From Myxococcus virescens (lineage in GTDB: Bacteria; Myxococcota; Myxococcia; Myxococcales; Myxococcaceae): a stretch of DNA of 64,000 bases. The stretch spans positions 304,813-368,812 of the forward strand of contig NZ_FNAJ01000006.1 of NCBI RefSeq assembly GCF_900101905.1, written 5' to 3'. The notes beneath the pieces are model-generated. The model made no database searches, was not told where the DNA came from, and saw only the letters and a list, made by a program, of their open reading frames with translations. The translations under genes were made by a program, and so were the position numbers. Numbering within the stretch: position 1 is the first letter of the stretch; every line of letters begins with the position of its first letter. Shown in pieces: positions 1-11,954 of the stretch.

Positions 1-1604
1 AGCGCCTCGCGGTAGGCCAGCGGACGCGTGCGCTCCACCTGCTGGAAGAAGGCCGCGCGCTCCGCTTCGGTGGGCGTGCCCACCTCGATGCCCGCGGGGA
101 TTTCCCAGGCCCCGTCCACCTCCGCCTCCATCAGCTGGAAGGGCACGAGGCACGTCTGGCCCGTGTGCTCGTACCAGGTGGCGAAGTCGAACTTGGTGAA
201 GCGCACCCAGCGCACGCGCGCCTCGCAGAAGGCGAAGAACCACTTCACCTCCGGGTCCACCTGCGTGGGCTCGTAGCCGCGCAGGTAGATGTCGCGCAGC
301 GCCTCGCGCGCCGACGTGCGGCTGCCCTTCACCGGCTGACGCGCCAGCTGGTGCGCCATCCAGCTGCCTTCGTACGGCTTCACCACCGACAGCGTGGCGC
401 CCACGGACTGCCCCTCCGGGTGCACCACCCGGTAGCCCAGCCGCGTCCGGCCCTCCAGCCGCGCCAGCGTGGCGTCGAAGCTGGGGTGCGCGTCCTCGAA
501 GTCCTCCGGCGACTTGCCCGGCAGCCGGAAGTAACCCGAGCCGTCGAAGAGCTTCCAGGTGGCATCCCCCCAGTCACCCTCCACCTGGGTGGCCGGGTGC
601 ATCTGCGCCTCCACCAGCGCGCGCCAGGCCTGCGCGCCCGCCGCATCCAGGGGACGCACGGACATGCCGCAGCGGCGGCCCGCCGCGGTGCTGGAGATGT
701 TGCGCACCTCGGCGCGCAGCCGCACCGGCGCCATTCCTTCCGTCACGACCTCCAGCACTGGCTGGCGCAGGCCCGGGTACAGCAGGTCCTCGCCGGGCTC
801 CGTCAGGAAGGCGATGCCCTCATAGGACAGGTCCAACACCTGACGCCGCACGTGCACCTGCGGCCACAGCGGATGGTCGAAGGACAGCGTGCAGGCACGG
901 CTCGGCGGCGCGCGCCGCAGCCAGCGGTGGCGGTAACGAACGAGCTCCCGGGGCAGCGGCATCAGCACCAGGCCGGACTCCTCGCGCGCCTCGCTGACCT
1001 CCAGGTGCACCACGCTGCTGTAGCCAAAGGCCTCCAGGGTGAAGGGCTGCGCGGGCAGTCCGCCCTCGAAGCGCCAGCCCATGCGGCCTTCGCGCGGGTC
1101 GAAGTACGCGGCCGTCACCGGCACCTTGCGCCCGTCCGCGGTCCGCGCCATGCCGCGTGCCTGCCTGCCCACCAGCGCGTCGCAGATGCGCCGCACGCGG
1201 TCGGGGTGCTCGATGCGCTCCTTCCACACCGGCCGCGTCTCCGGCGGGAGCAGCAGGCCGTTGTCACGCAGGGCCTCCAGCACGGAGACGATGCGGCGGC
1301 CCGCGTCCAGGGGCGGCGCCAGGAAGCGCATGCTCACCTCCGGCGCGCCGCGCACGTCCATGACCTCCACGTCCAGCGCGGTGGCCCATCGCTCGCCATG
1401 GCCCAGCACCACGGAGGCGGTGTCGCCCGGCTTCGGCGCCGCCTGCGTACCGAGGTTCAGCGTCAGGTGCTCCAACGACAGCTGCACCAGCCGACACGGC
1501 GCCTGGAGGTTTCCGAATGACGCCACCGCCGTCAGTTCCGTCCCCATCCGGTAACCGAGCATCGACGCCCGGCCGCTCAACCCTTCCAGCGTGTCCGCCT
1601 GCAT
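1..1604 (-). CDS. PilZ-domain protein, cut by the left edge
   Basis: Reading leftward from the ATG at 1604-1602, an open frame of at least 534 codons runs off the window, so the C-terminus is missing. Residues about 223-263 carry the PilZ pattern: an Arg-rich stretch (RYRHRWLRR) then DLSYEG, which fits the DxSxxG motif that binds cyclic-di-GMP in this family. Residues 15-110 look like a second, more degenerate PilZ-like barrel. The visible C-terminal half (after about residue 330) resembles an acyltransferase-like fold, but this is inference. The start follows a non-coding stretch with a 12-bp palindrome. Likely a cyclic-di-GMP-responsive protein; target unknown. Confidence 0.75.
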   Translation of the reverse strand, partial: MQADTLEGLSGRASMLGYRMGTELTAVASFGNLQAPCRLVQLSLEHLTLNLGTQAAPKPGDTASVVLGHGERWATALDVEVMDVRGAPEVSMRFLAPPLDAGRRIVSVLEALRDNGLLLPPETRPVWKERIEHPDRVRRICDALVGRQARGMARTADGRKVPVTAAYFDPREGRMGWRFEGGLPAQPFTLEAFGYSSVVHLEVSEAREESGLVLMPLPRELVRYRHRWLRRAPPSRACTLSFDHPLWPQVHVRRQVLDLSYEGIAFLTEPGEDLLYPGLRQPVLEVVTEGMAPVRLRAEVRNISSTAAGRRCGMSVRPLDAAGAQAWRALVEAQMHPATQVEGDWGDATWKLFDGSGYFRLPGKSPEDFEDAHPSFDATLARLEGRTRLGYRVVHPEGQSVGATLSVVKPYEGSWMAHQLARQPVKGSRTSAREALRDIYLRGYEPTQVDPEVKWFFAFCEARVRWVRFTKFDFATWYEHTGQTCLVPFQLMEAEVDGAWEIPAGIEVGTPTEAERAAFFQQVERTRPLAYREA

Positions 1605-1921
1605 GACAGCTCCGTTGTCTGAAGGACGCCGATTGTACGGCTTCACAGGTGCGAGACTTGAGAATTCTCACTGGAAGCGTGAGCACGAACGAGCCGCGCG
1701 TAACCTGTTCTCCAGGACAGGACTGGATGTCTGATTTTTCAAGTGTCACACGGATGGTCATTTCCCTCTCAGACGGGATGTGCGCCCGCATCCCATCGGG
1801 TCCGTGTGCACCCAGGTTTTTCGGGGGTGAGTTGGTGTGGCATGGCCACCGGGGGGGTGAGCGCTCGTACGCCTGCTCGCTGAGGTGGCACTGGCTCCGT
1901 CAGCGGGTTAGGGGAAGGAGC
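1605..1921. other. Divergent intergenic region with a 12-bp palindrome
   Basis: This 317-bp stretch separates two divergent genes and must carry both promoters. It is locally richer in A+T than its surroundings. A perfect palindrome TGAGAATTCTCA lies at 1659-1670 and could be an operator. I see no supported gene here. Confidence 0.5.
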
Positions 1922-2416
1922 ATGCCGCGCAACACCCTCTGCCTTCGTTGCGGCATGTGCTGTGACGGAACGCTTTTCACGCACGTGTCGCTCCAGCCGG
2001 AGGAAGCCCTGGCGCTCCAGCGGCGGGGATTTCCCGTGGGCGCACGCACGGATGGAAGTCTCGCCTTGCTGCAACACTGCTCGGCCCTGGATGAGCGCAC
2101 GTGCACCATCTACGAGGACCGCCCCGCGAGCTGCAGGCGTTATCACTGTCAGCTGTTCTCCGCGCTGGTTGAGAAGGAAGTCTCGCTGGACGAAGCGCTC
2201 GCGGTGGTGGACGAGGCCCATGCGCGAGTGGCCACCGTGGCGCGCACGCTGGCGCCTGCTTCGGAAGGGGCGCCGCGCTCGGTGCTGCAACGCGCCCGGC
2301 GCGCGAACCTGCGCGAGCACGGCGGCCCGCTGTCCGCGACGGACCTGGCCACCTACGAGCATGCGGAGGCCTATCTGGATACACACTTCCGGGGGCGCTT
2401 CGGACGTTGGGATTGA
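1922..2416 (+). CDS. YkgJ-family cysteine cluster protein (zinc/iron chelatase type)
   Basis: 164 aa. The N-terminus has the closely spaced cysteines C7, C10, C13, C14 (LCLRCGMCC), followed by C53, C61, C71 and C76 (CRRYHC), the hallmark of the YkgJ/UPF0153 family, which is thought to bind a metal or Fe-S cluster. The ATG at 1922 is preceded by AAGGAG at about 7 nt spacing, so it is preferred over in-frame starts farther upstream. It stands alone between a divergent PilZ gene and a downstream secreted-protein gene. Substrate and role are unknown. Confidence 0.85.
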   Translation: MPRNTLCLRCGMCCDGTLFTHVSLQPEEALALQRRGFPVGARTDGSLALLQHCSALDERTCTIYEDRPASCRRYHCQLFSALVEKEVSLDEALAVVDEAHARVATVARTLAPASEGAPRSVLQRARRANLREHGGPLSATDLATYEHAEAYLDTHFRGRFGRWD

Positions 2417-2525
2417 GCGCGGCGACGCGGTGAATCCCAGCCGCCTCGCACCCCCGTGTGGCTACGATGCGGGCGCGATAATCCGGGCCGTGCTTCCACG
2501 GCGCCGCGTGACACCGAGGACTTCG

Positions 2526-3254
2526 ATGAAGACGAACGCGTCCGTGCTGGCGGTGATGACGTGCTCCCTGCTGACGGCGCCGCTGGCCATCGCGGATGAC
2601 ACGGCCCCTGTGAAGTCCGCCTCGGTGGATTTGAACGGTGATGGCACGCCGGAGGCCGTGTCCATCCAGTTCGACGAACCGAAGAACGAGTTCATCCTCA
2701 AGGCGGGCAGCGCCACCATCCGGGGCCCCGGTGATGACAATGAGCCCGCGGGCGTGTTCATCGTGGACCTGGACAGCCGGGACAAGCGCAAGGAGCTCGT
2801 GGTGCGCACCGGGCAGACGGACTACGACCAGCGCTCGTACATCTACGGCTTCGACGGCAAGGCGCTGAAGCTGCTGGGCACCGTGCCCGCGCTCACCGAG
2901 GCCAAGGGCAACGGCATCATCCTGTCCGACTCATGGCAGGGCTTCTGGAACCGGCGCGACAAGTACGTCGTGGACGCGAAGACGGGCAAGGTGTCCGAGG
3001 TGCCGCAGGACCTGTACGCCGTTGGCGTCGAGGCCACGGTGAAGCAGTCGTTCCCGCTGGCGCGCAGCCGCACGGACAAGAGCGTCGTCGCGACGCTGGC
3101 CCAGGGCTCGAAGATTCAGGTCCTCGCCGCCGCGCCCTCGGGCCGCAAGGGTGAGGGCTACCTCTACCTGGTGAAGTCCTCCACGGGGCTGCTCGGGTGG
3201 GCCACCGCGAAGGATTTGACGGGGAAGACGGACGGCCTGCCGCTCGCGGGTTGA
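2526..3254 (+). CDS. Secreted protein with FG-GAP-like and SH3-like parts
   Basis: 242 aa. The N-terminus is a clear signal peptide (MKTNASVLAVMTCSLLTAPLAIAD). The motif DLNGDGTPEAVSI (about residues 33-45) is the Ca-binding DxNGDG loop seen in FG-GAP/VCBS-type beta-propeller repeats, and DLDSRDKRKELVV is a second, weaker copy. The last 80 residues resemble a bacterial SH3-like module (KQSFPLARS...LLGWATAKDLTG). Likely exported to the periplasm or beyond. Function unknown; the gene is monocistronic as far as can be seen. Confidence 0.75.
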   Translation: MKTNASVLAVMTCSLLTAPLAIADDTAPVKSASVDLNGDGTPEAVSIQFDEPKNEFILKAGSATIRGPGDDNEPAGVFIVDLDSRDKRKELVVRTGQTDYDQRSYIYGFDGKALKLLGTVPALTEAKGNGIILSDSWQGFWNRRDKYVVDAKTGKVSEVPQDLYAVGVEATVKQSFPLARSRTDKSVVATLAQGSKIQVLAAAPSGRKGEGYLYLVKSSTGLLGWATAKDLTGKTDGLPLAG

Positions 3255-3264
3255 GGGCCGGTGG

Positions 3265-3684
3265 CTAGCGCTGGACGGCGAGGATGCGCCAGCCCCGTAT
3301 GTCGATGGCGTAGGTGGCTGCCTCGGTCGCGGTGGCTCCTTCGCTGCGACATGCGCCTTCCTTCACCAGGAATCTGACGAGCACGACTTCATCGTTCAGT
3401 GGAGCCGCCTCGACATCGTAGGAGTCGCGACGATGGAGGCACACGTCATCCGGCGTGGCGTCCCGAGGCGGCTTCACATCCCGAGGAAGCATGTCGTCCA
3501 TCGCGAGTTCGATGGCAGCGGCCAGGTTCGCCGGCACCCGCACACGGCCTTCCGATGGGAGCCACAAGGGGTAAGGCAGCTTCGCCGCCTCCTCCTTGGA
3601 GGCGTGCTCCGGGCGAAAGGGCCGCTGGAAGAGAGCACAACCGGGGAGCATCACCAACGCCAGCAACAGGGCTCGACACTTCAT
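3265..3684 (-). CDS. Small lipoprotein next to a JAMM-like lipoprotein
   Basis: 139 aa. A signal peptide ends in a lipobox (LVMLPGC, Cys16), so it should be lipidated and held in the outer or inner membrane. The rest is a soluble alpha/beta-looking domain with no motif I recognise. The gene starts only 9 bp after the stop of the upstream JAMM-like lipoprotein gene on the same strand, so the two are probably co-transcribed and may work as a pair. The 3' end faces the end of the convergent secreted-protein gene with a 10-bp gap. Confidence 0.7.
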   Translation of the reverse strand: MKCRALLLALVMLPGCALFQRPFRPEHASKEEAAKLPYPLWLPSEGRVRVPANLAAAIELAMDDMLPRDVKPPRDATPDDVCLHRRDSYDVEAAPLNDEVVLVRFLVKEGACRSEGATATEAATYAIDIRGWRILAVQR

Positions 3685-3693
3685 GACCCGCTC

Positions 3694-4320
3694 CTAGTCG
3701 CCCACATCCGTGACGATGCCGAATGGCTTGTGCTCCGGCTTGATGATGCCAACGAGTTCCCAGGCCCTCCCCTTGCGAAGATAGACCTCACCGGGCTGAG
3801 GTTCATTCGCATGGGGAACCAGCTTCATCACATGACAGTCCGTATCGAACTGGATTCGGATGAGCCATCGCTGGTTCTTCGCCCATCTGTCTTCCGGTGT
3901 CAGTGGCGACGGTGCCCAGGGATGGCTGTGGTAGTCGGCGATGCCGACCGCACGTCCACGCTCATCCCGCACATAGCGCGGTGAAGTACATGACTTGCGC
4001 TTGTTGGGACCGATTCGCTGCATCTCACCGAGGGGCGAGGGGTAGCTCGCGTAGAAGACGCCGTCTCCGAGCGAGTAGAGGACGCCGCAGTATTCCTGGC
4101 CGTAGTCCTTCTCTCGCGCTCCATCCATCTCCATGATGATGGGACAGAGCTGGTCGATGACGTCATCCACGTTCCTGGAGGGTTGGATGGCGGGCCATGG
4201 GCCTCGAACCCATACCTGACCGCCATCAGGCCCGAAGTAGACGTCCCTCCCAGCGTACCGATAGCCCGCCCCGCCGCAAGCCGTCAGCAACAGGGCAACC
4301 TTGGCCCAACGAAGGCTCAT
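3694..4320 (-). CDS. Lipoprotein with JAMM/MPN-like metalloprotease pattern
   Basis: 208 aa. The N-terminus has a lipobox-like LLTAC (Cys15). The core shows the layout of a JAB/MPN (JAMM) isopeptidase: a candidate catalytic Glu76 in EYCGVLY, then HSHPWAPSPLTPED at 131-144, which matches HxHx7(S/T)x2D with Thr141 in place of the usual Ser. A Cys pair (C59, C78) could form a disulfide. Known JAMM enzymes cleave isopeptide or peptide bonds with a single zinc; a lipidated, exported version would act in the envelope. It lies 28 bp downstream of the RNase R-like gene and 9 bp upstream of a small lipoprotein gene. Function is inferred from motif only. Confidence 0.65.
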   Translation of the reverse strand: MSLRWAKVALLLTACGGAGYRYAGRDVYFGPDGGQVWVRGPWPAIQPSRNVDDVIDQLCPIIMEMDGAREKDYGQEYCGVLYSLGDGVFYASYPSPLGEMQRIGPNKRKSCTSPRYVRDERGRAVGIADYHSHPWAPSPLTPEDRWAKNQRWLIRIQFDTDCHVMKLVPHANEPQPGEVYLRKGRAWELVGIIKPEHKPFGIVTDVGD

Positions 4321-4348
4321 CCGGGCGTCCCTCCCACACCTGCGCCGG

Positions 4349-6244
4349 TTACTCAGCCAGTGACAGCTCGATGCGGCCGAGCTGCTCGTCGGTGGAGGTC
4401 ACCTTCACCGTCACCGGCATGCCCACGGTGAAGGTCCGCTCCTTGCCCACCAGGGACAGCTCGCGCGCGTCCGGCCGGAAGGGGCCTCCGGACAGGGCAT
4501 CCGCGGGCACCACGCCTTCCACCAACATGCCGTCCAGCTGCGCCACCAGACCGAAGGGCCGCACCCGCGTCACACGCGCCTGGAACTGCTTGCCCACGTG
4601 CCCCGCCATCCACCGCGCCTCCAACTCGCGGTGCCGGTCGTTCTCCGCCCGCGTCGACGCGCGCGCCTTCGCGTTGATGTGCACCGCGAGCGCCTCCATC
4701 CCCGGGTCTTCATCCACGAAGTCCCGGCGCCCACGCAGGTACCCCTTCAACGTCCGGTGCACCGCCAGGTCCGCGTACCGGCGAATCGGTGACGTGAAGT
4801 GCAGGTACAGCGGCGCCGCCAGGCCGAAGTGCGGCCCCGGCTTCACCGTGTAGCGCGACGGGCCCAGTGAGCGCCGCAGCACCGAACGCAGCGCCGGCTC
4901 CGCCACCGCGCCCGCAATCTGCCGGTCGAACGCCGCCAGCGCGAGCGGCGTCAGCTCCCGGCCGAAGCCCGCCGCGAAGCCGGACGTCTCCGCGAACGCA
5001 TTCAGGTCCGCCACCCGCAACGGGTCCGGCTGCTCGTGCACGCGGTACACCCCGGGCAGGCCGCGCGCCAGCAGCCACCCGGCGATGGACTCGTTCGCCG
5101 CCACCATGAAGCGCTCAATCATCGCGTGCGCCGACGTCGGCTTCTCACTCACCAGCCCGGACAGCTCGCCCGTCGCCTGGTCGAAGGTGAAGCGCGCCTC
5201 GTCCCGCGCGAACTCCATGCCGCCTCGCGCGGCCCGCGCCACCGCCAGCCGCGCCGCCGCCAGCCGGAACCATGGCATCACCTCGCGCACCGGCTCCATG
5301 GGCGCCGACACCTCACCCCGGTCCAGGAAGGCGGCCACCTCGTCGTAGTTCAACCGCGCCCACGAGCGGATGACGCTCTCGTACACGTCCGCCGCCGTCA
5401 CCCGGCCCTGCGGGTCGATGCGCAGCTCCACCGTGAGGCACAGCCGCTCCTCGCCCGGCATCAGGCTCAGCCAGTGCGAAGACAGCGCTTCCGGCAACAT
5501 CGGCAGCACGCGCCCCGCCAGGTACACGCTGGTGGCCCGCTCACGTGCCTCGGCGTCCAGCGCCGTGCCCTGCTTCACGTACTCACCCACGTCCGCGATG
5601 GACACCAGGAGCCGCAGCGCCCCGTCCGGCCCCGCCGGCAGCACCGAAATCGCGTCGTCGATGTCCCGCGTGGATGGCGCATCCACCGTCACCGTGGGCA
5701 CGTCCCGCAGGTCCCGCCGCGCGCCCACCGCATGCGGCACCGCGCGCGCGCCCCGCGCTTCCTCGACGACTTCCGCGGAGAAGTCCCTTCGCAGCCCGTG
5801 CCGGGCGATGACGCGCTCCAGGGAGCGGTCCTCCCCTTCCTCCACCCGGTAGAGCAGCACCACCTTGCCTTCGTCGATGCGCGCCACCACCGCGTCACCG
5901 GCCTTCACCTGCGTCCCCGCCGGGTCGAGCACCCAGTCCGCGTTGGCCACCTCGCGGTCCACGTGGAGCAGGGTCACGCCCTTGCGCAGCACCACCTCGC
6001 CGTAGACCTGCGTGCGAGGCCGCTCCACCAACGACAGCTGGCTCGCCGACCAGCGCCCATCCGCGCCCGCCGTCACCGTGGCCGTGACGACGTCCCCAGC
6101 GAAGTACGGATTGAGGTCGGGCGGAGGGACGAAGGCCGACAGCACCTCGGGCGAGCCGGGCGTCTGAACGGTGAGGAAGCCGAAGCCTCGAGGGTGGACG
6201 TCGAGACGGCCGGTGACGGTGCGGGGCGAAACGGAAGTATCCAT
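4349..6244 (-). CDS. rnr: RNase R/RNase II-family 3'-5' exoribonuclease
   Basis: 631 aa. The order is an N-terminal cold-shock-like RNA-binding part (GRLDVHPRGFGFL, residues 12-24), the RNB catalytic domain with the acidic Mg-binding cluster TRDIDDAIS at 192-200, the RNB signature HFTSPIRRYADLAVHR near residue 495, and a C-terminal S1 domain ending in RIELSLAE. It degrades structured RNA processively in the cytoplasm. It is shorter than E. coli RNase R (about 810 aa), lacking the long N-terminal helix-turn-helix and basic C-terminal tail. The ATG at 6244 begins MDTSVSPRTV; the two lipoprotein genes follow closely downstream. Confidence 0.9.
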   Translation of the reverse strand: MDTSVSPRTVTGRLDVHPRGFGFLTVQTPGSPEVLSAFVPPPDLNPYFAGDVVTATVTAGADGRWSASQLSLVERPRTQVYGEVVLRKGVTLLHVDREVANADWVLDPAGTQVKAGDAVVARIDEGKVVLLYRVEEGEDRSLERVIARHGLRRDFSAEVVEEARGARAVPHAVGARRDLRDVPTVTVDAPSTRDIDDAISVLPAGPDGALRLLVSIADVGEYVKQGTALDAEARERATSVYLAGRVLPMLPEALSSHWLSLMPGEERLCLTVELRIDPQGRVTAADVYESVIRSWARLNYDEVAAFLDRGEVSAPMEPVREVMPWFRLAAARLAVARAARGGMEFARDEARFTFDQATGELSGLVSEKPTSAHAMIERFMVAANESIAGWLLARGLPGVYRVHEQPDPLRVADLNAFAETSGFAAGFGRELTPLALAAFDRQIAGAVAEPALRSVLRRSLGPSRYTVKPGPHFGLAAPLYLHFTSPIRRYADLAVHRTLKGYLRGRRDFVDEDPGMEALAVHINAKARASTRAENDRHRELEARWMAGHVGKQFQARVTRVRPFGLVAQLDGMLVEGVVPADALSGGPFRPDARELSLVGKERTFTVGMPVTVKVTSTDEQLGRIELSLAE

Positions 6245-6563
6245 GGAACCTTGGGCGCGTGTTTAGCCCACTCCCATCCTGGGAAAGCAGGGCTCGCGCG
6301 GGAAAATGTCAGCCCCCGGGAGCACGGCCCATCGAGGGCCTGCGTCTCACCGGGAAAGCCATCGCCAGGAATTGGCGACCTGCCGCCGGGGACGCAGCCG
6401 GGCCCGCGCCCCTGACATCCTCCGTCCAGGCCGCCCACGATTCCCCACCTGAATCCGGCTTCAATTCCGCCCTACCCGGGAAGTCATCAGGTCCGGTAAC
6501 GAACCCGTGAGGGACGGGGCTTTCGCGTCCATCCGGCTCGCGGTGTACATTCGGCGCCATTCA
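6245..6563. other. Divergent intergenic region, no gene seen
   Basis: This 319-bp stretch lies between the divergent exoribonuclease and kinase genes. It must hold both promoters, but I found no strong -35/-10 or -24/-12 element and no convincing open frame. Confidence 0.4.
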
Positions 6564-9455
<2,892 letters not shown>

Positions 9456-9546
9456 ACGGCGGGGCAGGCAATCAATGCGGGGACCGTGCGTACCTTGAGC
9501 ACGCCGGGGTCCATGTCGGGGCCCCCTTTTCCATTGGAGCGTGCCC

Positions 9547-10281
9547 ATGTCCCCCGCCCGCGTCTCAATCGTCGCCGCCTTCCTCCTCTTCGGTGCCTGT
9601 GCCCATGCCCAGGATTCTCAAGCCGGTGCGTCCGCTTCCGCACAACAGCAGCGAGGCGATGTCCGAGAGGTGCCCGACTTCGATGAGGTATCGGTGAGCC
9701 ACGGCATCCGGGCCGAGGTGAAGGTGGGCCCCAAGTCCGTGCGCCTGGAGGGACCGGCCGAACTCGTGTCCCGTATCGAAATGGATGTGCATGACGGGAC
9801 GCTGCGCACCCGCGTGGACAAGAAGCTCTTCAGCGGATTCAAAGGCAGCAGCGTCCGCCTGTACGTCTCCAGCCCGCGCGTCGAAGGCATCCACGCCAGC
9901 GGCGGCAGCCACGTGGACGCGGACGCCACGCGCACGGACGAGTTCGACGTCGAGGCCAGCGGCGGCGCCATCGTCAACGTCCGCGGCGTGGATGCACGCC
10001 AGGTGGAAACCGAGGCCAGTGGTGGCTCGAAGGTGACGCTGGCGGGACGGGCAACGGACTTCGACGTCGAGGCCAGCGGGGGCTCCATCGTGCGGGCCCT
10101 GGACGTGAAGGGCGTCAAGACGCTGGACGCGGAAGCGAGCGGCGGCTCGCGCGTGGAGGTGGATGCGTCCGACCGCGTCAGCGGCGAGGCCTCCGGGGGC
10201 AGCGTCCTCCAGCTCGTGTCCCGCCCGAGCCAGAGCGACGTGCGCGCCAGCGGGGGCTCCAAGGTCGTCTACAAGGACTGA
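9547..10281 (+). CDS. Exported GIN-domain (DUF2807-like) protein
   Basis: 244 aa. The N-terminus is an export signal ending in FGACAHAQ, which could be a lipobox (Cys18) or a signal peptidase I site after AHA. The body is a head-GIN domain: a predicted right-handed beta-solenoid with seven ASGG-containing turns spaced about every 20 residues, for example EASGGSKV and EASGGSIV. Such proteins sit on the surface or in the periplasm; the function is not known. GGAG at 9536-9539 sets the start at the ATG at 9547 rather than the GTG at 9541. It follows the kinase gene by 91 bp. Confidence 0.8.
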   Translation: MSPARVSIVAAFLLFGACAHAQDSQAGASASAQQQRGDVREVPDFDEVSVSHGIRAEVKVGPKSVRLEGPAELVSRIEMDVHDGTLRTRVDKKLFSGFKGSSVRLYVSSPRVEGIHASGGSHVDADATRTDEFDVEASGGAIVNVRGVDARQVETEASGGSKVTLAGRATDFDVEASGGSIVRALDVKGVKTLDAEASGGSRVEVDASDRVSGEASGGSVLQLVSRPSQSDVRASGGSKVVYKD

Positions 10282-10435
10282 CGCGCCCGCCGCCGTGGAA
10301 GGCGTGCCGCGTCAATGACAACCCACGGGTGGGATGAACGGGACAGCACCCGGAGTGACGGGTGGGCCGGCTTGCTCCACGAGGGCCGGGGCGGCTGGAA
10401 TGCGCGTCCCCACCCCTCGCGGAGATTCCCGCCCG

Positions 10436-11899
10436 ATGACGCCTCCCCTCCCTTCCTCCGATAACGCCCCGGCGCCTCGGCGTCGCGGCAAGCTCCTGTG
10501 GGGAGGCGCGGGCGTCGGCGTGGCGGTGTTGGCCGGAGGACTCTTCCTGTGGAGCCCACGGCCTCCATCACCCGGTTCCACCCCGCGGGACACGCACGAC
10601 GCGCATGGCGAGTCCCACGCAGACCACACGCACGAGGCGCCCAAGGCAAAGTCCCAGGCCCCCATGGAGGTGCTGGTCCAGACGGACCGCGCCGCTCGGG
10701 CCGCCGCGACGGGGCAGCGGGCCCAGGCGCATGAGGCACTGGCGGCCGCGCTGAAGCTGGCGCCCCAACATGCCCCGGCGCTCCTCGTGAAGGCCTGCCT
10801 CGCGCTGGAGGAAGGCCAGGACACCGAGGCCAGCGACGCGCTCCGCCGGCTGGAGGCCGCCGCCCCGGGCGCTCCGGAAGCCAAGCTGCTGGCGCGGCTG
10901 GGCGAGCTGCGGCGCACGCCCGGCATGGACTGGCAACAGGCGTTCCGCCAGGCCTGGGTGGACCTGGGCCAGCCCGACCTTCAGCAGAGCGAGCTGCTTC
11001 CCGGAGCCACGCCGCTGCCGCCCGACCCGGCCATCGCCGCGGCGGCGAAGGCCGCCTGGGAGCGTGCCGCGTCGGACGACGTGAGGCTGATGCTGGCCCT
11101 GGGCAGCCCGCGACTGGACGCGGACAAGGCGCTCTTCCTGCTGCGGCAGGTGCCTCGGCTGGAGGACCCGTCCCTCTTCGTGGCGGTGATGGACGTGCTC
11201 CGGGGCGAGGCCTTGCCGCAGTCCTCCCACGACGAAGCGCGCACGGTGTTCCGCCAGAAGCTGGAGGCGCTGGCGGCCGCGAACCCACGCGCCATGCAGA
11301 TTCAGTTGCTGCTGCTCCTGGGAGACACGGAGCCGGGCTCGGAGATGAGCGCGGCGGAGATCGACCGCCTGGAGCAGGTGGCCGCGCTGCCCGTGTGGCG
11401 CGAAGGCGTCTTCACCCGCACGTACGAGGAAGCCCGGAAGCTGCTGGAGGGCTCGGGAGTGCCGGATGTCAGCGCCACGGCGATGGCGGTGGCGGCCCAC
11501 AGCGTGACGGACCGGGGCTCGTGGGTGCTGCGCACGCGCAACGTGGGCACGCGCGGCTCGCTGTCCCCCGAGGGCCGGAAGCGGCTGGGCCGCATCACCC
11601 GCGACATCGGCACGCGCATGGCCGAACAACCCACCATGGTGGAGCGCGTGGTGGGCCTGCAGCTCGTCCGCGGCGGCGCCCAGGACATGGGCGACGAGGC
11701 CGGGCGTGAACAGGCGCTGGCGCGAATCGACGCGCTGGAGGGCGCGGTGGCCCTCTTCCGCAAGGCGTCCATGGACCGCTGGCCCCTGCATGCGCTGACG
11801 GAGGAGTTGATACAGGCGAGCACGCGAGACGAGCCCGCCTACCTGCTGTCCTTCACGCGCGTGGAAGCGAATCAGGCGGCGGAGACACAACAACCGTAG
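10436..11899 (+). CDS. Membrane-anchored TPR-like protein
   Basis: 487 aa from the ATG at 10436, with GGAG at 10421-10424. One TM segment (LLWGGAGVGVAVLAGGLFLW, about 18-37) follows a short basic N-terminus, so the rest is periplasmic. Residues about 45-75 are rich in His (HDAHGESHADHTHE) and could bind metal. From about residue 80 the protein is a series of Ala/Leu-rich helix pairs of TPR type (AARAAATGQRAQAHEALAAA, ALLVKACLALEEGQ). It probably scaffolds other proteins; no catalytic motif is seen. A strong hairpin follows the stop codon. Confidence 0.7.
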   Translation: MTPPLPSSDNAPAPRRRGKLLWGGAGVGVAVLAGGLFLWSPRPPSPGSTPRDTHDAHGESHADHTHEAPKAKSQAPMEVLVQTDRAARAAATGQRAQAHEALAAALKLAPQHAPALLVKACLALEEGQDTEASDALRRLEAAAPGAPEAKLLARLGELRRTPGMDWQQAFRQAWVDLGQPDLQQSELLPGATPLPPDPAIAAAAKAAWERAASDDVRLMLALGSPRLDADKALFLLRQVPRLEDPSLFVAVMDVLRGEALPQSSHDEARTVFRQKLEALAAANPRAMQIQLLLLLGDTEPGSEMSAAEIDRLEQVAALPVWREGVFTRTYEEARKLLEGSGVPDVSATAMAVAAHSVTDRGSWVLRTRNVGTRGSLSPEGRKRLGRITRDIGTRMAEQPTMVERVVGLQLVRGGAQDMGDEAGREQALARIDALEGAVALFRKASMDRWPLHALTEELIQASTRDEPAYLLSFTRVEANQAAETQQP

Positions 11900-11919
11900 C
11901 GGCGATTGGAACGAGGTCT

Positions 11920-11954
11920 CTCGGGCCCCGGGAGACTTCCACCCGGGGCCCGAG
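11920..11954 (+). terminator. 13-bp perfect hairpin after the TPR-like gene
   Basis: CTCGGGCCCCGGG (11920-11932) pairs perfectly with CCCGGGGCCCGAG (11942-11954) across a 9-nt loop, 20 bp after the stop codon. There is no T-run, as is common for high-GC bacteria, so it may be a pause or RNA-stability element rather than a strict intrinsic terminator. Confidence 0.6.

Noticed and set aside
165..1520. Long plus-strand frame opposite the PilZ gene
   Set aside because: It is the antisense shadow of a gene with clear PilZ motifs; composition is Arg/His-rich, typical of shadows in high-GC DNA.
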